Positions 24,647 to 34,013 of a stretch of 36,312 bases of DNA are shown piece after piece. This DNA is from an uncultured Eubacterium sp. (GTDB lineage: Bacteria; Bacillota; Clostridia; Lachnospirales; Lachnospiraceae): the NCBI GenBank assembly GCA_900547255.1, contig URGC01000006.1, forward strand, positions 1 through 36,312. Reading direction: 5' to 3'. The notes under the pieces were generated by a model that was not told where the DNA came from, did not search any database, and saw nothing but the letters and a program-made list of their open reading frames with translations. Positions within the stretch are counted from its first letter, which is position 1. Every line of letters begins with the position of its first letter. The translations under genes were made by a program, and so were the position numbers.

Positions 24647-26161
24647 TTAGAACTGTGCATACATAAATTCTGTCGTAGCTCCGACAAATCCAAATGGAGC
24701 TGTCACAAATATGAGCATTATATATACAGCCCATCGGAACACCAATGGACGTTTATCAATCCACTCTCTTATATTGACGCCACGTTCTTTGATAATACTG
24801 AATATAAGATGAATTATAAGTGCCACAAGCATAATCTTATAGTCTCTCATATTAAGTCCCATCTTCAAAAGACCGCCGTCAAATACTGCGGCAATATTAA
24901 AGTTAACAAATATATTGCCGAGTGCCTTAAATACCTCTGATGCCGTTGTACACGCATCACACAGCCATCCTATGTTGACAAGTATGAATGTACGGAACAT
25001 CTTAAATCCTCTCCAGTACCATGAATCACCATTGATATGACATATTTCAAGTCCCTTGGCGTAGCATGGTTTAAGAAGATTGCTTATAGCGATTATTATA
25101 CCATTGTACAGACCGTATATGATATATTTCCAGTTAGCTCCATGCCATACACCTACAATAAAGAATATCAGGATATTGGCAAGGCATATTGGAAGGGTAC
25201 GTCCTATCTGTTTTCCGAACTTCTTCTTGGCAAATTTAGAAAACTTAGCCATTGGCTTTGATATAGAGAAAGGATAGAATATATAATCCTTCATCCACGC
25301 ACCAAGGCTTATATGCCATCTTCTCCAGAACTCTCCAATTGAGAGTGAGAAATATGGCTGCTTAAAGTTCTCATCCATCTTAATGCCAAATACTTCTGCC
25401 GCACCTATTACAAGATCCATTCCTCCGGCAAAATCACAATATATATACACAGAGTAGAACAACATTCCCACTATCATATGGGCACCTGTATAGATGTTAA
25501 GATTAGTAAGAAGTGTAGTCGCAACTATGCTCGCACGGTCTGCAAGAATAAGCTTCTTTGCCATGCCCCAGAGCATTCTCTGTATACCATGCTCAACATT
25601 TATAATATCAAATGTATTGCCTTCTACAAGCTGGTGATGCAGCTTATCAAATCTTCCGATAGGCCCCTGCAGAAGCTGTGGGAAAAATGATACAAACAGC
25701 GCAAACTTGAATATATTCTGCTCTGGCTTTACCTTCTTGTAATACACATCTATTGCATAGCTCATTGTCTGGAATGTGTAGAATGACATTCCAAGCGGCA
25801 TAATAAGCCCCAGCTTGCCGATAGATACATCAAGATGGAACAGCTTGAATACTGAGTTCAGATTACCAATCGTGAAGTTCAGATACTTCATAAGGAACAG
25901 AAGTCCGAAATTAAGTAAAAGACACCACACAAGGTATCTCTTCCTTGTCGGCTTATCCTCACATGTTCCCATCTTAACTGCAAGAAAATATGTAGTTATA
26001 ATTGTAAACAGGATATATCCCATATAGCGAACGCCATATGTTGCGTAGAAAACAAAACTAGCTGCCAGCAGAATAACCCACTGGCAGTTCTTAGGTAAAA
26101 GATAATATATAACCGCTGTTATTGCAATCAGTAATAAAAAACCTGCTGAAATATAAGACAT
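24647..26161 (-). CDS. MBOAT-family membrane-bound O-acyltransferase (DltB/AlgI type)
   Basis: Moves an acyl group (acetyl, or D-alanyl in true DltB) across the membrane to an extracellular acceptor. The 504-residue multi-span protein shows the family block FWRRWHISLGAWMKDYIFYP (278-297), QGPIGRFDKL near 165, and the catalytic His340 in GVWHGANW. The gene is 31 bp from its DltD-like partner and 7 bp after the GT2 gene. No dltA or dltC is present, so O-acetylation of the locus glycan is more likely than D-alanylation. The substrate is inferred. Confidence 0.92.
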   Translation of the reverse strand: MSYISAGFLLLIAITAVIYYLLPKNCQWVILLAASFVFYATYGVRYMGYILFTIITTYFLAVKMGTCEDKPTRKRYLVWCLLLNFGLLFLMKYLNFTIGNLNSVFKLFHLDVSIGKLGLIMPLGMSFYTFQTMSYAIDVYYKKVKPEQNIFKFALFVSFFPQLLQGPIGRFDKLHHQLVEGNTFDIINVEHGIQRMLWGMAKKLILADRASIVATTLLTNLNIYTGAHMIVGMLFYSVYIYCDFAGGMDLVIGAAEVFGIKMDENFKQPYFSLSIGEFWRRWHISLGAWMKDYIFYPFSISKPMAKFSKFAKKKFGKQIGRTLPICLANILIFFIVGVWHGANWKYIIYGLYNGIIIAISNLLKPCYAKGLEICHINGDSWYWRGFKMFRTFILVNIGWLCDACTTASEVFKALGNIFVNFNIAAVFDGGLLKMGLNMRDYKIMLVALIIHLIFSIIKERGVNIREWIDKRPLVFRWAVYIMLIFVTAPFGFVGATTEFMYAQF

Positions 26162-26168
26162 AACTAAA

Positions 26169-26909
26169 CTAAGCCTCTAGCATTCTCTTTTCACTCCATA
26201 CCTCAACTGTATAAGAGTTTGATTTGTTGTATCTCTTTCTTAAGTCTTTAAGCTGCTTTAAGTACTCCATAGTTACCTTTCCTGACAGCTTTGACTCGCC
26301 TTCTGTTCTCTGCTGGAACTTATAAGGAATCTCTACCACCTTAGAATATGTACCCATAGCAAGTACCTCAACCATAATCTTCCATCCTATTGGCTGAAGG
26401 TCTGCGTGCTCGATAACTTCTCTTCTGAACATGAATAAACCACTTGTTGGGTCTGATATCTTACGAAGACATGGAAGCATCCACTGTCCAATCTTTCTTG
26501 CAGTTCCTGATACGAACTTTCTGTACCAGTTAAGTCCGCCATCATCTCCACCTGGAATAAGACGGCTAGGTATACAGAAATCAGCACCTGATTCCATAGC
26601 CTTGTACATATATTTTAAAACTATTGGTGGATGCTGAAGGTCTGCATCCATACAAGCCATATAATCTCCCTTGGCAAGTCTGAATCCTTTAAGAACTGCT
26701 GTAGCAAGACCACTCTCATTAGTTCTGTGCTCCATTCTTACACTTGGGAAATCCTTGGCAACTTCCATAATAATCTCTGGAGTATTGTCCTTACTGTCAT
26801 CTACAAAGAGAATCTCATAGTCAATTCCCTTGAGCGCATCATCAATCTGTGTAACAAGATTACGTATATTCTTTCCTTCGTTAAATGTAGGTACAACCAC
26901 TGATAACAT
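26169..26909 (-). CDS. GT2 polyprenol-phosphate mannose/glucose synthase-like glycosyltransferase
   Basis: Cytoplasmic-face enzyme of the DPM1 type that likely transfers a sugar from GDP-mannose (or UDP-sugar) to a polyprenyl phosphate. The 246-residue protein has the GT-A fold: VVVPTFNEGKNI at the N-terminus, DDS (37-39), the metal-binding DAD (88-90) in MDADLQHPP, and the C-terminal RTEGESKLS block of DPM-like enzymes. It lacks the C-terminal membrane spans of CsbB or GtrB. AAGGAG lies 7 bp before the ATG. With the GDP-mannose fusion and a PIG-V-like enzyme in the same locus, mannose is the best-supported donor sugar. Confidence 0.87.
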   Translation of the reverse strand: MLSVVVPTFNEGKNIRNLVTQIDDALKGIDYEILFVDDSKDNTPEIIMEVAKDFPSVRMEHRTNESGLATAVLKGFRLAKGDYMACMDADLQHPPIVLKYMYKAMESGADFCIPSRLIPGGDDGGLNWYRKFVSGTARKIGQWMLPCLRKISDPTSGLFMFRREVIEHADLQPIGWKIMVEVLAMGTYSKVVEIPYKFQQRTEGESKLSGKVTMEYLKQLKDLRKRYNKSNSYTVEVWSEKRMLEA

Positions 26910-27016
26910 GTCGTTTCTCCTTTTAATCGTATATGTAATATTAATATTCTATCACTTCAGTAAGCCCTTAAAATTATAATACTTTATCAACATTTTAACA
27001 AGCCCTTTTTGTATAT

Positions 27017-28255
27017 TTACATAAGCCAGCAGTCTGAATTATACCACATGAACAGCAACAATGTCTCTAATGCGATAAATACTGCTATTATTATCCATCT
27101 TAATATATCCTTTACCAGGCTTCCTCTCATTCTTCCAAGCAAATCGTAGAAACCGATGAATATAACATATGAACCTATTGTAAATCTACATGTACTCATA
27201 ACGTGTGAGGCAAGCGGTACAAGCAGTGAGATTATTCCAAATATTGCCATTGAATAATGCTTCTTTGCCAGCATATATCCATACATAACAAATACACCGA
27301 CACAGAACCATCCCATATAAGTGTATCTAGGCTCTATCTGACCTGTACATGCCTTCCACATAACTCCAAGCACTGGGAAATACTCATCCTCGCGCCATGC
27401 AATCTGTACATGTAAGAACGCCCACACATCACCACAGAACACTCTTAGGAATGCCATATATGTGAATGTTCCAAGAGGACACACAAGGATTGAAAGCAGG
27501 TCTACCGGCTTTTGGATAACCTTTACAATGAATTCCTTCACACCGGCAAAACTGACTCTTCCAGGCTGGTAATATCTGTACATCTCTATTATAAGCGGGA
27601 ATACAAGCGTACATCCGACAATTCTTGTTCCACTCGCAAACGCCGCCATAATTCCTGCTGTCAGGAACTTCTTTCTGTTACAGAAATAGAAAAACAATGA
27701 TATGAACATTATAAACATTGCTTCTGTGTACATCGAACTACAATAGAAAGTATATGGTGCAGCGAACATCAGAAAGCCAACGAGAAGCACATCTTTACTG
27801 CATATTCCGCCTAATATCTTCTTCTCAGTAAGGTTTTTAAGCGTATCACCATATGAACCGTCTGATGTTATATCTCTTATATATCTGACTGTTGTAAATG
27901 CAGCCACATATATACACACGTTAGATACTAACATTCCAACATAATATGTGTCCGCTTTCCAGAATGTTACAGCCTTGACTGCTGCACACACAATAACATA
28001 CATAGGGAAAAATGCCCAGTTAGCCTGTGGATCATAATCCCATGGGAATGTATATCCATTGTCCACCATGAACTGATACCTCTTGGCATCCCATTCATTC
28101 ATGAGAAATGAAAATGTCCTGTCAGTCCCCATAATGCCATTATATACCGGCACCATAATAAGCATGAACAGCCTTGTTATAAGAAGGATTGCCAGAAGCT
28201 GCAAAAGTATATGTTGATTTTCATATGAATGGTATTTTACAGATTTTGTTTTCAT
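27017..28255 (-). CDS. PIG-V-like GT-C mannosyltransferase
   Basis: A 412-residue multi-span membrane protein with about 9-11 hydrophobic segments. Near residue 53 it carries NEWDAKRYQFMVDNGY, then ANWAFFPMYV. This acidic WDA loop and aromatic FFP segment are typical of bacterial relatives of the GPI mannosyltransferase PIG-V. GT-C enzymes use polyprenyl-phosphate sugars on the outer membrane face, which fits the DPM-like gene 107 bp downstream. It follows the YfhO-type gene with an 8-bp gap. The acceptor is unknown; a glycolipid or a surface protein are both possible. Confidence 0.78.
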   Translation of the reverse strand: MKTKSVKYHSYENQHILLQLLAILLITRLFMLIMVPVYNGIMGTDRTFSFLMNEWDAKRYQFMVDNGYTFPWDYDPQANWAFFPMYVIVCAAVKAVTFWKADTYYVGMLVSNVCIYVAAFTTVRYIRDITSDGSYGDTLKNLTEKKILGGICSKDVLLVGFLMFAAPYTFYCSSMYTEAMFIMFISLFFYFCNRKKFLTAGIMAAFASGTRIVGCTLVFPLIIEMYRYYQPGRVSFAGVKEFIVKVIQKPVDLLSILVCPLGTFTYMAFLRVFCGDVWAFLHVQIAWREDEYFPVLGVMWKACTGQIEPRYTYMGWFCVGVFVMYGYMLAKKHYSMAIFGIISLLVPLASHVMSTCRFTIGSYVIFIGFYDLLGRMRGSLVKDILRWIIIAVFIALETLLLFMWYNSDCWLM

Positions 28256-28263
28256 AATCCTAC

Positions 28264-30999
28264 CTAACCTAATATCTTCATGACTATCTGGTAAATCACA
28301 GCTGGTATAGCCGCAATAACCGGAAGCATAAACATGAATACTGCAACAGCATTGATAACCTCAAGGTATATGAATACTGCAATGTAACGTAAAGCCACAG
28401 GAACAGTATATCTCTTGAAATGCTTAAATGCACCGAATACAGCGATAAGCAAAAGCACTGCAATAGATATGAGGAGTCCCTCTTTTCTTCCCTTAGGGTC
28501 AAATGTCATGACAATTGTATTTTCCTGTCCTGATCTAACCTTTACACCTGTAAACAATCCTGCAACGCCAGTTCTGTCCTTTGAGCTTACTTCTTTGCCA
28601 TTAACGGTTATCTTCCAGTTGCCACTGTAGACTATAGGAATAAGAACCATATTCTCATTAGCCTTGCTGTCAACTGTCATTATAATTGAATTATTAGTGT
28701 AAGATGTCTCACACTTGGCATCCTTCTTAGACTCAACGAAGCTTTCGAACTTATCCATATCAAGTCCTGCCAGTGTTACCTCGCTGACCTTGTTATACCA
28801 TGCATCATCATACTCAACTCTTATGCTGACAGATTCATTCTCAAAGCATCCAAGGTAAACAGTATTATTATTGTAGTCTGTGAAGTATGCTGTATTCTCT
28901 ACATCTCCAAGTGTTGGAACAGTAACCGCCTTGTCATTGACATATATATGCATAGAGCTTATAAGCCATGAGCTGTTGGCATCTGACTCTCTGTTATTAA
29001 TATCAACAATGCTCATATAGACAGCCTGATTACCAGTTACATCTATATTGTATGTTCTTGTTGTAGCTGTATTAGTGCTGTGCCCTGCAAATCCTGTAAC
29101 GAGGTCTTCCTTATCACCTGTAAGAGCCTTGTAGAGCGCATTATTAGTCTTAACCCAGTTACCAGACACATCTGCCTTAGTAACAGCAGCACTCACTGAA
29201 TAAGCAAATGGGAGCACATAATTAGCACTATATAAAGTATAGTCTCCATCACTTCTCACTGGTGTGTAGAACTTGGAATCAAGCTCATTGACATTGACAG
29301 CCGAAGTGATATGGAACAATGTGTTAGTAAATATTGTTCCGCCAGAATCAAGAAGCCAGAGGAAATATTTAGAATAACCCATTCTCTTTGCAAACGCCTG
29401 CGTATCACTCTGTAATGCCGCTGTGAAGCTTGAAAGGGCACTTCTTCTTAATATAAGTGGATAGTTGGCATTAAGACTTAAATCCGGGTTAATAATTCTG
29501 TCTGTAACTGACTCCTCTATATCAAGTCCACTTTTGACCTGATTATCAATCTGTACATAATCACCATACTGGTAATCCTCATACTCGTAGAACTTAGGTG
29601 GGCCTATGAGAGCATAAGCTGATACAAAAAGCTCCACTGCAACAAGTACGATAATTCCAGCAACGTTAGTTCCTGGTGACACCTTAATTCCCTTAACATG
29701 CCATCTAATCATAAGGATAAACACTACAAGATAAAACGCTCCTGCAATGAATACATTATTGATTGGAAGCACATTGTAAACGACTATGAATAACAGTGCT
29801 GCAACAACAGCCATTATTATATTCTTCTTATATGGCTTGAAATCTGCATACACATCTGTGAAAAGCTTCTGTGCATACTCTGCCGCAACTATTATCAGTG
29901 TGAATGTGATTAAGAATCCATTCCTTAATGTGTAACCATTATATGAACCGAAATGCCACATAAGGTTAATTCCCTCAACTGCCATAGGAAGCACAGCCAC
30001 AAGAATCAGTATAAGATTAAAATTTCTTCTCTTCTTATCGCTCCAATATGTCTTTAATCCAATGAATATAACAGCAATCGCAAATGCAAGTCCGTATACC
30101 ATCATCCATCTCTGGAAAGCCGCCATAGGGCCGTCTGTAACAACTGCACTCTTGAGCCATCCCATATACTGACCGATAATATTGCTGCCAGAACCACCTC
30201 TCTGTGAGCTGCTAAGCTGCATCATAACTGGTACTAACACGAACGCTGAAAGTCCGATTCCTGCGCCTGTTGATATACCAAGATTCCATGCATGGTTCTT
30301 CCATGTCTTTTTCTCACATCCTAAAAGAATATATGCACCGCTGACAATAAGAATATATACAACTGACATCGCACTGAGATAATAGTTAATAATGAATACA
30401 AGTGAGAGCATGAATATGTATAAACCTCTCCTGCCGAGGTCAATCATTCTGTAGAAGCCAAGCATAAGAAGTGGGAATAATGCCACTATATCCATCCAAG
30501 GTGTAAAGCACGAACCATAGAGAAGTGTATAACTTCCGAATGCATACATAAGTGAAAATACAAGCTTTAACCAGTAGTTAAGATTCTTATTCTTATAATT
30601 GATAACTGCATACATTGTTACAGCCATAACCATCATCTTGACGATTGTAAGTATTGATATGCTCTCAAGAATCAAATCTCTTGGCACAAGATACAATATC
30701 AGATTGAATGGGCTTAACATAGAAAATGCCGATATACTCATAGATACATTAGTTCCAAGAGCTGTATACCAGTCAAACCATAAAGATGCCTTGCCATGCA
30801 TCCAGTCCCACAGATGTGCGTACAATGGTGCAACCTGCTGCATATTGTCAAAATAATCAATTCTGTTACTTCCAAATGGCCATATTCCCTTGCTAACCAT
30901 AATCACAAGCATTGCAACCAGTGTAACCAGTCCCGGAATCACATATGGCATAATTCTTGCTGACAGCTTCTGTCCTGCATTACTATTACTTTTCTTCAT
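28264..30999 (-). CDS. YfhO-family multi-span GT-C glycosyltransferase
   Basis: In Bacillus and Listeria, YfhO-type proteins act with a GT2 enzyme (CsbB/GtlA) and a GtcA flippase to glycosylate lipoteichoic acid outside the cell. The 911-residue product (start at 30999, TGAGGT 6 bp upstream, preferred over 31014, which lies inside the previous gene) has about 12 spans in its first 480 residues. It also has a large outer beta-rich domain (about 490-850) and two last spans. An early acidic motif NRIDYFDNMQQ and a WFDWYTALG segment match the GT-C outer loop. It follows the unknown 188-residue gene at 7 bp. No GtcA-like flippase is in the window. Confidence 0.85.
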   Translation of the reverse strand: MKKSNSNAGQKLSARIMPYVIPGLVTLVAMLVIMVSKGIWPFGSNRIDYFDNMQQVAPLYAHLWDWMHGKASLWFDWYTALGTNVSMSISAFSMLSPFNLILYLVPRDLILESISILTIVKMMVMAVTMYAVINYKNKNLNYWLKLVFSLMYAFGSYTLLYGSCFTPWMDIVALFPLLMLGFYRMIDLGRRGLYIFMLSLVFIINYYLSAMSVVYILIVSGAYILLGCEKKTWKNHAWNLGISTGAGIGLSAFVLVPVMMQLSSSQRGGSGSNIIGQYMGWLKSAVVTDGPMAAFQRWMMVYGLAFAIAVIFIGLKTYWSDKKRRNFNLILILVAVLPMAVEGINLMWHFGSYNGYTLRNGFLITFTLIIVAAEYAQKLFTDVYADFKPYKKNIIMAVVAALLFIVVYNVLPINNVFIAGAFYLVVFILMIRWHVKGIKVSPGTNVAGIIVLVAVELFVSAYALIGPPKFYEYEDYQYGDYVQIDNQVKSGLDIEESVTDRIINPDLSLNANYPLILRRSALSSFTAALQSDTQAFAKRMGYSKYFLWLLDSGGTIFTNTLFHITSAVNVNELDSKFYTPVRSDGDYTLYSANYVLPFAYSVSAAVTKADVSGNWVKTNNALYKALTGDKEDLVTGFAGHSTNTATTRTYNIDVTGNQAVYMSIVDINNRESDANSSWLISSMHIYVNDKAVTVPTLGDVENTAYFTDYNNNTVYLGCFENESVSIRVEYDDAWYNKVSEVTLAGLDMDKFESFVESKKDAKCETSYTNNSIIMTVDSKANENMVLIPIVYSGNWKITVNGKEVSSKDRTGVAGLFTGVKVRSGQENTIVMTFDPKGRKEGLLISIAVLLLIAVFGAFKHFKRYTVPVALRYIAVFIYLEVINAVAVFMFMLPVIAAIPAVIYQIVMKILG

Positions 31000-31006
31000 A
31001 TATACC

Positions 31007-31573
31007 TCATGCATCTAATTCTATACTATATAACGTGTAAACACTGTTATTGTTCTCAAAATGTATCTTTACAAGTTCACCACTTTTAAGCATTCCCGCA
31101 TTAAAAGTGTAACTTCCGGCTGCTGTCACACTTCCTATGCAGTTATCCCCTGCATATACATTGACCACATCACCATTAAACTCTGTGATATCTACGTGTA
31201 GAACCGCATTATGCGCTTCACCTTCAGTCAGGTAATACACATATGAATCCTTACCCTTTGACTTTGTTCCAGTCATAGCTGCCTTCTCAAAGCCCTGACC
31301 TTTTCTTGCACATATAACATCACTTGTATTTGCTATTGTGTTCTCATTACGCTCTATACATATCTCTTTTGTTCCATATGTATATTTAAGATTGCCATAT
31401 CCAGGCCAGTCTGTGAGTTCATGGGTTATATAATACATCTTGTATTCTATTCCAACTGAAGGGTTCATTCCCCACCACAGATCAAGACAATAAAATATGA
31501 CTAATGCTGCACAGATGACATATAATATCACCTGTGCAGACATGTTACACTTTCCTGTTTCGTTGTTCTTCAA
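31007..31573 (-). CDS. single-pass membrane-anchored protein of the glycan locus, function unknown
   Basis: The 188-residue product begins at a TTG codon (31571-31573) with GGAGG at 6-bp spacing; the next ATG in frame (residue 11) has no site. One N-terminal membrane span (about residues 12-32) is followed by an outer domain of about 150 residues, rich in Tyr, Gly and beta-prone stretches such as AVLHVDITEFNGDVVNVYAG. It lies 20 bp after the GDP-mannose fusion gene and 7 bp before yfhO. Its position suggests a helper for the YfhO enzyme, but no family is recognised. Confidence 0.7.
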   Translation of the reverse strand: MKNNETGKCNMSAQVILYVICAALVIFYCLDLWWGMNPSVGIEYKMYYITHELTDWPGYGNLKYTYGTKEICIERNENTIANTSDVICARKGQGFEKAAMTGTKSKGKDSYVYYLTEGEAHNAVLHVDITEFNGDVVNVYAGDNCIGSVTAAGSYTFNAGMLKSGELVKIHFENNNSVYTLYSIELDA

Positions 31574-31593
31574 TCTAAGCCTCCAATGTCACA

Positions 31594-33951
31594 TCAGACA
31601 TGTGTAACTATGCAAGTTGCCTTGCCATTAATTGTAACATTTCTCTTTGCCGCACTTACAAAGAAGCTATCTCCTGCCTTGAATGGCACCGCCTCTGTGT
31701 AATCGTCTGTCTGGATGCTTCCCTCACCTTCAATTACAACTATTGATATAAATGATGACTCATCCATCTTTATCTTAGCTTCGTCCTTGATTTCATATTT
31801 GAGACACTCAAAATATTTGCACTGTACAAGTCTCTCAAGCTCGTAGTGCTCATTAGTCTCTAATATTACCTCACATGTCTTATCCTTCTCATAAGCATTA
31901 GTATCAACGACATCTAATGCCTTTGCCACATGAAGCTCTCTTGGATTGCCGTATTTATCTCTTCTGTCATAATCATACATTCTGTATGTGCAGTTAGAAT
32001 TCTGCTGAATCTCACAGATAATAATGCCGGCGCCGATTGCATGAATCGTTCCAGCCTTAACCATGACAACATCACCCTTCTTAACCTCAATCTTATTAAG
32101 AATATCTGTTATCGTGTTATCTGCAATTCTTCTCTCAATCTCTTCCTTAGAAACAGACTTTGATAATCCACAGTACAGATAAGAACCCGGCTCTGCATCC
32201 ACAACATACCACATTTCGTTCTTACCATATTCATTCTCATTCTCCAATGCATACTCATCATTTGGATGAATCTGGATAGAGAGTGCCTGCTTGGCATCAA
32301 TAAACTTGATAAGAATAGGGAATCTGTCCTGTGCCTGACATTTCCAGCCTAACCCGTCCTTGCCTATAATTGAGAGGTAATCATTGAATAACATTCCTCT
32401 GTATCGTCCGTTAGCTATACGGCTAGGTCCGTCTGGATGCGCTGATAATTCCCAGCTCTCCGCGATAATATCATAGTCGCATTTCTTGCCAAATACAGTT
32501 CTAAGCTTAGTTCCGCCCCACAGATTATCCTTAAATGCCGGGTCAAGCTTGACTATTGGATTGGCTGTCTTATCTATTACATAATTAAATTCAGAATCTT
32601 CATCATTGTAAATCTTGACTGTATCGTTCTCTGAAATATTCTCACCGATTGATACCTCTATGATGACAACGTTCTGATCTGTCTTATTCGCAATCTTATG
32701 CTTAGTTCCGACTGGCAGATAGACACTCTCAAACTTATGATAGTCTCTTGTCTCTGTATTAATCGTGATAGTAGCCGTTCCTTCAACTATTGACCAGTGC
32801 TCGCTTCTAAGCTCATGCTGGTGCAGATTCATACTCATGCCCGGGAACACTGTTATTTTTTTAACAGAATACTTCTGTGAATAAGTAAGAAGCTCATGTA
32901 TACCCCATTCCCTGTATGAAAGTCTGTTGAAATCAAAATACTCCTCATATCTGTCAACATTCTGCTTAATTATCTCTTTGATATCTTCTGCATGGTTCTT
33001 AGAAGATACATAGACTGCATCCTCCGTATTAACCACTACTATATTAGACAAATCGTTAGCAATAACAAGATGTCTCTCTGCATTATTGATAACTGTTGTA
33101 TCATTACAGTTATTCTTGATAACAAGGTCTGAATGGTTTATTGTGTTAAGCTCGTCAACATCATCAACTGTTCCGATATCCTTCCACTGGAAAGTACCTT
33201 TGACAACCTTTAACTTATCTATCTGCTGATATATAATCTCCTCGATACTTCCTGTAGGAATCTCTTTCATGACAGACTCCGAGAAACGTATCGCTCTTCT
33301 CATGGCTGGCACTTTTCTCTTGGCAGCCTTACATGAATTATATAACTTCTGGTTAAGCTTCCTTGTCCTGTTGATAAGGTCACCAACCCTGTATATATAC
33401 ATTCCACTGTTAAGAAGTCCCTCTGCGCCGTCTACTATCTCCGGCAGAATCTCTAATGACTTCTTCTTGGCAAATCCGACAACATCCTCATTCTCACTGA
33501 TTATACAATCATATGATTCCTTGATGTTCTCTGATGGCTCAATTCCAAGTGCAACGATATTGCCCTCTTTGGCAAGCTCCTTACATCTAAGAATTGCATC
33601 CTTATATCCTGTTCCTTCAATTATATGGTCAGCCGTTACTACGAATACTAATTCAGACTGGTTGCAGAACAGGTTGGCAAGCATGATGGCTGCCGCTGTT
33701 CCCTTTGGTGTATTTTCCAGAATAAGTCTGTATTTCAGGCTCTGGAACACCTTCATCTGACCATTGACAATATTTTTATAGCTTTCCTTGGTAACAATAA
33801 TAAATTCGTCACAAAATGGCATGTTGCGGACAATTGTCTCCTGCAACATGGAACGTCCCTCTTTAATGTTCATAAACTGCTTTGGGTAATTTTTTCTGGA
33901 GAGTGGCCATAAGCTGTCTCCGCTACCTCCGGCTAATATAATACATCTCAT
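31594..33951 (-). CDS. three-part fusion: ManC-like GDP-mannose pyrophosphorylase, cupin, type I phosphomannose isomerase
   Basis: The 785-residue protein has a ManC-type nucleotidyltransferase (about 1-270: LAGGSGDSLWPLSRKNYPKQF, TADH near 106, NSGMY near 181, WKDIG near 256). A type II PMI cupin follows (about 365-440) with PGMSMNLHQHELRSEHW. The C-terminus (about 465-785) is a type I PMI with zinc ligands in SIQIHP, NEMW and TIHAIG. Thus it carries both unrelated phosphomannose isomerase folds. In the nucleotidyltransferase the signature Arg of GGxGxR(L)WP is Ser (GDS), VxPADH is VTADH, and FVEKP is FAKKK. Isomerase activity looks sound; pyrophosphorylase activity is uncertain. It should supply mannose-6-P and perhaps GDP-mannose to the locus. 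Confidence 0.85.
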   Translation of the reverse strand: MRCIILAGGSGDSLWPLSRKNYPKQFMNIKEGRSMLQETIVRNMPFCDEFIIVTKESYKNIVNGQMKVFQSLKYRLILENTPKGTAAAIMLANLFCNQSELVFVVTADHIIEGTGYKDAILRCKELAKEGNIVALGIEPSENIKESYDCIISENEDVVGFAKKKSLEILPEIVDGAEGLLNSGMYIYRVGDLINRTRKLNQKLYNSCKAAKRKVPAMRRAIRFSESVMKEIPTGSIEEIIYQQIDKLKVVKGTFQWKDIGTVDDVDELNTINHSDLVIKNNCNDTTVINNAERHLVIANDLSNIVVVNTEDAVYVSSKNHAEDIKEIIKQNVDRYEEYFDFNRLSYREWGIHELLTYSQKYSVKKITVFPGMSMNLHQHELRSEHWSIVEGTATITINTETRDYHKFESVYLPVGTKHKIANKTDQNVVIIEVSIGENISENDTVKIYNDEDSEFNYVIDKTANPIVKLDPAFKDNLWGGTKLRTVFGKKCDYDIIAESWELSAHPDGPSRIANGRYRGMLFNDYLSIIGKDGLGWKCQAQDRFPILIKFIDAKQALSIQIHPNDEYALENENEYGKNEMWYVVDAEPGSYLYCGLSKSVSKEEIERRIADNTITDILNKIEVKKGDVVMVKAGTIHAIGAGIIICEIQQNSNCTYRMYDYDRRDKYGNPRELHVAKALDVVDTNAYEKDKTCEVILETNEHYELERLVQCKYFECLKYEIKDEAKIKMDESSFISIVVIEGEGSIQTDDYTEAVPFKAGDSFFVSAAKRNVTINGKATCIVTHV

Positions 33952-34013
33952 GAGATAAAATCCTCCATATAGGTAATTGTCACATTACCTCAACTGTCTG
34001 GTTGTACTAATTG

